Of a DNA stretch of 64,000 nucleotides, positions 57,110 through 64,000 are shown one piece after another. The notes under the pieces are model-generated. The model saw nothing but the letters and a program-made list of their open reading frames with translations. It did no database searches and was not told the origin of the DNA. A program made the translations under genes and the position numbers. The first letter of the stretch is position 1, and every line of letters begins with the position of its first letter. This DNA comes from Cricetomys ansorgei (Eukaryota > Chordata > Mammalia > Rodentia > Nesomyidae), in assembly GCA_026225945.1 (NCBI GenBank), contig JAMJFZ010002590.1, positions 48,334 through 112,333 of the forward strand. Direction: 5' to 3'.

Positions 57110-58950
57110 GTCTTTATTATTGGAAGATGATATAGTACTATACAAAAGAGAATGAGAAAAGCCCTTCAAAAATTCTTGAATTTGATTGAAAAAACAAATG
57201 TATAGGTCTGATAAATTGACAGTATACTAAATTGACACAGAAATCAGTAGCTTTACCAATACTGATAGGCTCTCCAACGAATTAAGTAATATTCCCAGTC
57301 ATAATTACCTCAAAAAACAAAACAAAACTGGATTATGTATAATACAGATGTGAAAGATTTACCATGAAAACTTTAAATTACTAAAGAAAAATTAAACATT
57401 AATCTAGATGGAAGGACTTCCTATAGTCAGTATCGGTAAAACTAATATTTTAAAAATGACGTTACTACCAAAATCATTTACAAATTCAATGAAATCCCAA
57501 TAAAATTCCAGTGCCATTATTCAAAGATAACAACATTCTAACAATATAACAATATTCTAAAATTCATATGGGAGCCAAAATATCTTGGAGAGTCAAAACA
57601 AATCCAAACAAAAAAAATATCAATACTAGTGATGTCACCAATACTGATTCTAAAATATACAAAGACACGACACTATAGTAACAAGAAATAGTAAAACACT
57701 TGGGCAAAACAAGGGAACTAAAGAGGACATGGTTAAAAATCCAGGAAGCTACAACCACCTAATTTTTGGCAAACATGCTAAAATTACACATTGTAGGAAA
57801 TATAGCTTGTTCAAAAATGGTTCTGGGAAAACTAGATGGCCACTGTTATAATAGCAAAATGGCATCCTTTTGCCACAAAAATCATCTTGAGATGGATTGA
57901 GGACTTTATGGTAAGGCCTGAAATTCTGAAGCTGTTATAGGAAAAATTAGTGACATAGATATAGAGACGGCATTTCTGAATTAAACTCTGGTCACTAGGT
58001 CAATGCTACCAATTGAAAAAGGGGGCCTTGTGAAATTAATAACTTCTCCACAGCAAAGATGTTAATCAAGTAAACAGATACTCTGTAGATTTTGGAAACT
58101 AATCATCCTACAGAAGATTAATATCTAACATATAAAAGGATAAAGCAGAAAACCTAAAAAACACTAAATCAATCAATAAATGTGCTATGGAAATGAAGAT
58201 TTATTAGAAAAATAAAATGGAAATGTTTAATAAATACATGAAAAATGCTGAAATTCGCTAGACATCAGAGAAATGTAAAATAAAGCTACACTGAGACTGT
58301 CTCATCTCAATTAGAATGGCAGTCACTGAAAATTTTAAAAATTGGGGAGAGGTGGTTGGTAACCTGAAAACATTTCTTTTTCTTTGCAATTGTGTCAAAT
58401 TTTTCTATTATATTATTATGTAACTGTTATATGTAAACTGTCCTTCCATATAAAATAATATACAGTTCTAAATTACAAAATAATTATCGAAAATACTTAG
58501 ATACTGACAAGGTTGTAGACAAAAGGGAGCCAAAGAGATAGCTGCACATCAGTGTTTATTTACAGTGCTAGTCACAATAGTTACATTATAGACCACCCCA
58601 AATGTCCAACATCAGAGACAGGACTGAAGAAAATGTGGTATGTTTATACAATGGAAATTGTTTTCAGCCATAAAGAAAAGCAAAGTTATGTCATTTGTAG
58701 GAAAATAGATACAATTGCAAATAATCATATAAGCAAATTAAGAAATTCTTACAAAGGCAAAAGTTATTTATTTTCTTTTCTTTGAACATAGGTATTTAAA
58801 ACTAGGTCTGCATATGTCATGAAAGTAAAAATGAAACTTCCCAGGTGAATAGACAAGACTAATAAGAAGTGGTGGAAAGGGAAGATAGAGAGCACAGGAG
58901 AATGTGTTGCATGTATTAAATGTTCTTGCATGAAAATGTTCTTAGGTAAC
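57110..58950 (+). mobile_element. Degenerate L1 ORF2 3' end plus 3' UTR, sense (copy B)
   Basis: Duplicate of 21380-23200, with the same ORF2 C-terminal phrases ('ATCTCAATTAGAATGGCAGT', 'CAGCCATAAAGAAAAGCAAA'). Confidence 0.85.
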
Positions 58951-59598
58951 ACAATATCACATACAATAGTTAAACAAAGTGAAAATTTGAGAAACTACTT
59001 TCATAAAATGTGTTCCCAATTTAATATCAGAGCTTCAGTTTTAAGTGTGATGAATCTCAAGAGCTACTTAAATTTCCCTATTCCTTTTAATTTATTAAGG
59101 AAAATTTAATTGAACAAATTAGGATGCCACCATTATAAATGTCAAAGATCCTAGTAGTTGCCTTCTCCAGATGGTGGGCTGAGAGATAATAATAATCAAG
59201 CAGGATTATGCAAACTCCATCTGTCTCTCTTAATCTTGCTCAAATTTTATAGACAGGGTAATATCCTTCATGATTCCTTCATTTCCCTACTCTCTTACCT
59301 GCTGTACAACTGGAGCCAATTCAACACACAGGTGCCTAAAAAGAGAGCATTAGTTGTTTTCTCAATCTGTGAATGAGGAAATACCCTCTAGAACATAGTA
59401 AAAGTGGTCCCAGACTTTTAGTTCAATGTAGATAGACTGAAAGATGATAATTATAAAGCTAATTGTTTTTGTAGCTCTATTTCTTTTTTTTTTCATTTTT
59501 GGTGGTGGATAAGTAGATCAAAATATATTCTGTATGCAAAGTAAAAGTTTAAAATTCATTGTGAAGATCCACAGCTTCAAAATGCATAGCTATCTGAA

Positions 59599-59600
<2 letters not shown>
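58951..59600. other. Right end of copy B and junction
   Basis: Matches 23201-23725 until about 59462, then changes to a T-run and unrelated sequence. Confidence 0.6.

Positions 59601-59652
<52 letters not shown>
59601..59652. repeat. (TA)n microsatellite
   Basis: 26 uninterrupted AT dinucleotides. Confidence 0.97.
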
Positions 59653-59655
<3 letters not shown>

Positions 59656-60990
59656 GTCTGGTTAATTTCGTTGTGTTGTTTTATTGCAAAGTTTTTATAA
59701 TACAGCTATTTTTTTAAAGAATGATTTTAAAGATAGATGACATTGATGATGATGATGATAAATAGATAATATTACAAATAATTATGTCAGTTTCTAAATG
59801 TCTGGAGACTCTAACAAGATACTTTCAAAGTCAGTATCTATTTTTCTTCACAAATATCAACTATAGAACCCTTAATGGAAGGCTAAGACAATTCTTTCAC
59901 TTTGTAGATCTGGCAATTGTGAGATTCTAACTAAATCATATAAGAAAAGATGGTCTAGTGATACCTCAGAGTTCTCAGTTAACACCATCCTTCATTATCA
60001 GTGTATGTCATGCATAAGATGATTTTTACAAATATCACTCCATTTGATTATCCATTCTCCTATGTGGGGGTGGCAATGGAATAATCTTTTATCATTTTCT
60101 TTTCTTTAATACGTGTCCTCAGGAGTTATTACTATAAATGTATAAAGGTCAATTCATTTAAAAAGGTAGAATTAACTTTTTCATGCTTTATTCAGATTGA
60201 CAAATATATAAAAAACCAAATTCATAACGAATTGGACACATGTTACAAAGGAAAAAATAATCTATGCAATGGAAACCAATAAAGGAAACTCCTTGTTAAA
60301 TTAGCGTTAGCGTAATGGAGAGTCCCATGCTCTTTATTAATCACAAACCATGTCAAATCTCAGAGAATTCTATTACCCTGGCAGCTAGGCAGGGAGCTCA
60401 TCCCAAGGCATCTTCACCCATCCTCTCCTCTCTGTTCCTCTCAGTAGTTCAGCTCCTACTCCCCTCCACTTCCTACTCCCTACTCCCTCCTCTCTCCACC
60501 CCTCAATCCCCAGGTGTTTTCTTCCTCTTTTCACACAGACCCTCAATCAACAAATAACAGGAACCTCCTGTGGGGGGGTGGAAGCTTGGGATGGCACAGA
60601 GGTGTAAACAAGAGACTAATATTAACTAAAATATTATCCACAACTAAACATACCACAACAACTCCTGCCATGTTTTAGGCAATCAAAATGTATTTCCTAG
60701 CAGGAAGGACTCATAGATACCAGTACAAGGAAGGATGATATAATGCAGTTAGAAAGAGGAAAACATGTGGACCAAAGATTGCATAATGTATATTTTTTGC
60801 ATAAGCTACAAGAGAGCAGAGCAATTACTTACTGAATACACTGTTCATTTAACAAAAAAAAAATGAGTGTATTGGGGCAAGAAACACGACTTAGTTGTTG
60901 AAAACATTTATTGCTCTTGTATTGCTCTCAGTTCAATGACCCTACATGGAAGCTCAAATCTTCAGTAACTCTAATACTGTGCATACAATG
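59653..60990. other. Intergenic DNA with a pyrimidine-rich block
   Basis: Unique sequence. At 60315-60560 a C/T-rich stretch ('CCCTGGCAGCTAGGCAGGGA' then CTCCTC-type runs) stands out from the AT-rich surroundings and is followed by a G-run (60574-60580). It resembles the antisense of a rodent LTR, but I cannot name it. No gene. Confidence 0.4.
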
Positions 60991-61061
60991 CCCTATTTTG
61001 GCTCTCTGGTCTCCTGCACATGCATGGTGCACACAAACTCATACAAGTGCATGCGCACGCG

Positions 61062-61101
<40 letters not shown>
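60991..61101. repeat. B4-type SINE tail with (GCAC)/(CA)n microsatellite
   Basis: 'TCTCCTGCACATGCATGGTG' and 'CACACAAACTCATACAAGTG' look like a rodent B4/RSINE 3' end, running into GCGCACGCGCACGC and then (CA)n up to 61101. Confidence 0.6.
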
Positions 61102-61102
<1 letters not shown>

Positions 61103-62159
61103 ATTTTCAATGAAAATTATAAACAAGATTAAAAAGCACCAAAAATATTTTCCAATATGTACACACATACTTTATATCTAATATATGTGAACATGTGTAG
61201 GAATGAATTGTTAAGGGAAAATCTGACAGGTTAATATTGGTTTCAGATGGATAAATAGATGGTCTCTCTGAAGAGAAATCAAGGATTTAATAATGTCAAA
61301 AGACTATCATAAATCAAAAAATTGTATATACTAAATTACAAGATATTAAAACATGTAATGAAGTTTAGGAAAATGAAATAATAACAAATTATCTATAAAA
61401 TGTTTGAATTGCAGTTGATGACATTATATGTATCTCAAGGATAGTAATTTTTTGCCCTTTTCTCAAAAGAATCATAATTAAACATCTTATTCCATGAAAG
61501 ATAAGGTCACAACTCAGCCTATTCTCCAAATACTTTCTTAAAGTTTAAATTCTCTATTTTACTCAACCATTTCCAAACATTTCTAGCTCAAAAACATAAT
61601 TTCTACTCCAGAAAATAAACTCATCTTCACAAAATAACTAAAGGAGTTGATTGCTGAATGATGTTTAATTCACAGTGCTTGCATAAATGAGTGTACAAAT
61701 TGCATTTTCTATGGATCATTCCATTTCTGACTTGTAAAGGGGATATCCTCCAGTGGACAATGGGAAGAAGGGAATAGAAATATGTTGTATCTCATGTATC
61801 TAAAAGCCAGTGCCATGTGAGTCCCTCTGCTTCCTTGACACATTGTATAATGTGGTCATTATCAGATATTAATCTTTCTATGCAGGAAGAATAGGTAAAG
61901 ATGATCATATTATAAATACATAAATTTCTCGGCTGAATTTGTTAATATACATCTTAAAGATAAAGAAAAATTAGCATGTCAATGGCAAGGAATGGAAGTT
62001 ATAATCTTTAAAATATAGATCTAAATAATTGAAAGGAGAATCATTTTTTTTCATCCTACAAACAACAACAAAAAGAGGAAAGATGTTTGACACAAAAATG
62101 AACTAATGAAACTGACTTTCCAAGTCCTATAAATCCATGAGGAAGAACATTCCTTCAGA
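61102..62159. other. Intergenic DNA / 3' flank of minus-strand OR pseudogene
   Basis: AT-rich, nothing recognised. Confidence 0.5.
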
Positions 62160-63088
62160 TCAACACTTTCTCTTACTCAGTGTTTTTTATCAAGGCAACT
62201 TTAACATCTTTGTTCCTCAGGCTATATATTAAGGGATTCAGCAGAGGGACTGTATTGGTGTAAAAGACAGAAGAGATTTTATCTTCATTCATTGACATGG
62301 CAGAAGATGGTTTGAGGTACATGAATGCACCTGATCCAAAGAATAAAGAAACAGCAATTATGTGGGAACTGCAGGTGTTAAAAGCCTTGGACCTGCCCTC
62401 AGTAGAGCTGATACGGAAAATACTTGAGAGGATGAAACCATAAGAGATAAAGATGGTGATACTGGGCACAATGATATTGATGCCCACAACAACAAAAACC
62501 TCTAGCTCATTAACATAGGTGCTGGTGCAGGAGAGCTGAGGGACAATGTCACATAAAGTAGTGATTGATGATGTTTGCATCACAGAAGGTCAGTCTCAGC
62601 ATGCATACAGTGTGAGCCAGGGCACCAGAAAATGCCATCATGTATGAGCCAAGCATAAGGTGCAAACATAATTTGGGCGACATGACGATATTATACAAGA
62701 GAGGATTACAGATGGCCACATAGCGATCATAGGCCATTGCGGTCAGCACATAACACTCTGAAATGCAGAAAAAACTGAAAAAGAAAAGCTGGGTCATGCA
62801 CCCTCTATAGGAAATAATGTTCTTCTCTGCTATGAAGCTCATCAACATTTTGGGTGAGAACACAGAAGAATAACAGAGATCAACAAAGGACAAGTTGAAG
62901 AGGAAAAAGTACATTGGCGTGTGAAGGTGAGAATTCAGACCAATTAAGGTAATCAAACCCAGATTTCCCAACACAGTAACCACATACATCACTAGAAACA
63001 GGAAGATGAGAGGGCACTGGAGACCAGAGTCCTCTGTTAATCCCACTAGAATGAATTCAGTCACCGACGAAACATTCTCAGGACCCAT
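62160..63088 (-). pseudogene. Olfactory receptor pseudogene, OR8B-like, minus strand, two frameshifts
   Basis: The only OR on the minus strand. It starts MGPENVSSVTEFILVGLTED at 63088 and is open through TM1-TM4 with [24 protein letters not shown] and RLTFCDANIINHY. An extra nucleotide just after the HYF codons (about 62550) causes an immediate stop. The same spot has lost two codons of the usual LPLLQLSC segment. The continuing frame carries NELEVF, SYGFILSSIFRI, KAFNTCSSH and [16 protein letters not shown] second extra nucleotide in an A-run (six instead of five, + strand about 62183-62188) truncates the tail as LIKNTE; the undamaged end would be near 62160. It is more diverged than the six + strand ORs and closer to canonical OR8B (IIVPSITIFISYGF). 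An acceptor (GTGCTTACAG, ending at 63103) precedes the ATG by 14 nt. Confidence 0.93.
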
Positions 63089-63234
63089 TCTTCTTAAAGA
63101 ATCTGTAAGCACAGGCCAAAGAAGAATCATTTTACAAGAAAATGCGGCCATTCCTACAATAGCCTTTCACATAACATACAATATCACTAACTTAATTTAT
63201 TCCTTTGTGATGTTTTCTCTTATCTATATCCTTA

Positions 63235-63236
<2 letters not shown>

Positions 63237-63271
<35 letters not shown>
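63237..63271. repeat. (CA)n microsatellite
   Basis: About 17 CA units immediately left of an antisense L1 3' UTR. Confidence 0.95.
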
Positions 63272-63274
63272 GTC

Positions 63275-63900
63275 GAACCTCTTTTGATTATATCCACCCT
63301 CCCTGTCCTTTCCCTACCTACCCAACTTTATATCCCTTCTTATTCTTCATTAGACTAACTTGTGCTGCCCATATGTTGTTGGAATTTTGATCTTCTGCTA
63401 GAGAATTGTTGACTTAGGTGGGAATACACTTTTAGAGAAAACTGACTTTACTTTCCCAGCAGCTTATAATTACCAATAGCTCATAGTTAACTCAGGTTGT
63501 CTTTTCTTGACTCACTCCATTTTCTATGCTAGAATTTGATCTGGATTGGGCTTGCACAGGTCTTGTGTATGCTCATTCACAAGTACTATAAATTTGTATG
63601 TGCAACTTCCCTGCTGTGTCCAGGAGACACTTTTTTCCTTATATGAATCCATCCTCTAGTCTTTATACTTTTCCTGCCCTCCATTCTTAACAAGACAAAT
63701 AACAAAGTGCAGTCTCAAGCCTGTTCCACTGATGCCTGTCAATGCTTCTCTATGAAAGCACAATTTCTGAAAACCAAACAATAAGAGAAGAGACGAACCA
63801 AGATATAATCATTATCCTCATCATCAGTTTTTCCTTGTCTTGAGTCCCTCCAATACCTTGGAATACCTTGGAAACATGTGTTGGCTTCTAACACAAGTTA
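63275..63900 (-). mobile_element. L1 (Lx-type) 3' UTR, antisense
   Basis: 'CTACCCAACTTTATATCCCT', 'ACTTGTGCTGCCCATATGTT', 'GAGAAAACTGACTTTACTTT', 'TTGCACAGGTCTTGTGTATG' and 'GCTGTGTCCAGGAGACACTT' follow the antisense order of a rodent L1 3' UTR. It occupies the expected promoter side of the minus-strand OR pseudogene. Confidence 0.85.
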
Positions 63901-64000
63901 GACTTTGATAAAATTAGATCAGCATATTGTTCTAAAAAATAAGGAGTGGTTTTAGAATGTTTTAGCTATTCCCATGACATAAAAAATAGTCAAGAATGGA

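Larger units (their letters stand above)
37465..59462. repeat. Segmental duplication, copy B
   Basis: Direct-orientation partner of 1-23725. It is about 1.7 kb shorter. It lacks about 2.27 kb corresponding to roughly 9550-11830 of copy A, but retains about 0.7-0.8 kb of L1 3' UTR (roughly 54940-55670) that copy A lacks. Similarity ends near 59462, after which copy B continues into unrelated sequence. Confidence 0.93.

Overview
The window is nuclear DNA from a rodent, most likely a mouse-, rat- or hamster-like muroid. It is AT-rich and CpG-poor. It carries rodent-type interspersed repeats: B1, B4 and ID SINEs, ORR1/MT-like MaLR LTRs, a URR1-like hAT element and Lx-type L1 debris. The only recognisable genes are class II olfactory receptors (ORs) of the OR8 type, closest in motif to OR8B/8C-like receptors. 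I cannot assign species or gene symbols from sequence alone.

Layout. Four OR genes have open single-exon reading frames on the + strand: 5182-6132, 34246-35175, 42635-43576 and 51177-52103. Three are broken: 15970-16903 (+, one 1-nt insertion), 25019-25947 (+, three indels) and 62160-63088 (-, two frameshifts plus a two-codon deletion). Everything between them is intron, flank, repeat relic or microsatellite.

The dominant structure is a direct segmental duplication. Copy A (1 to about 23725, open at the window's left edge) matches copy B (about 37465 to 59462) with repeats, introns and ORs in the same order. The OR at 5182 pairs with 42635, and the pseudogene at 15970 pairs with the open gene at 51177. 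Between the copies lie a non-duplicated OR pseudogene (25019) in old L1 debris and an open OR (34246). Right of copy B lies a more diverged OR pseudogene on the opposite strand.

Gene architecture. Five of the seven ORs share a block of about 520-570 bp lying about 0.75-1.7 kb upstream of the ATG. In four of them it ends at a consensus GTAAGT donor at the same aligned position; in the OR at 34246 that donor has mutated but another lies about 50 nt upstream. Most ORs also have a CAG acceptor 14-16 nt before the ATG. This fits the known OR layout of a non-coding 5' exon spliced to a one-exon CDS. Splice-site differences among the paralogs, a gene-conversion-like tract in the OR at 42635 and single-nucleotide inactivation of the OR at 15970 are the most interesting observations. 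I found no non-OR coding gene, RNA gene, CRISPR array or novel multi-gene system.
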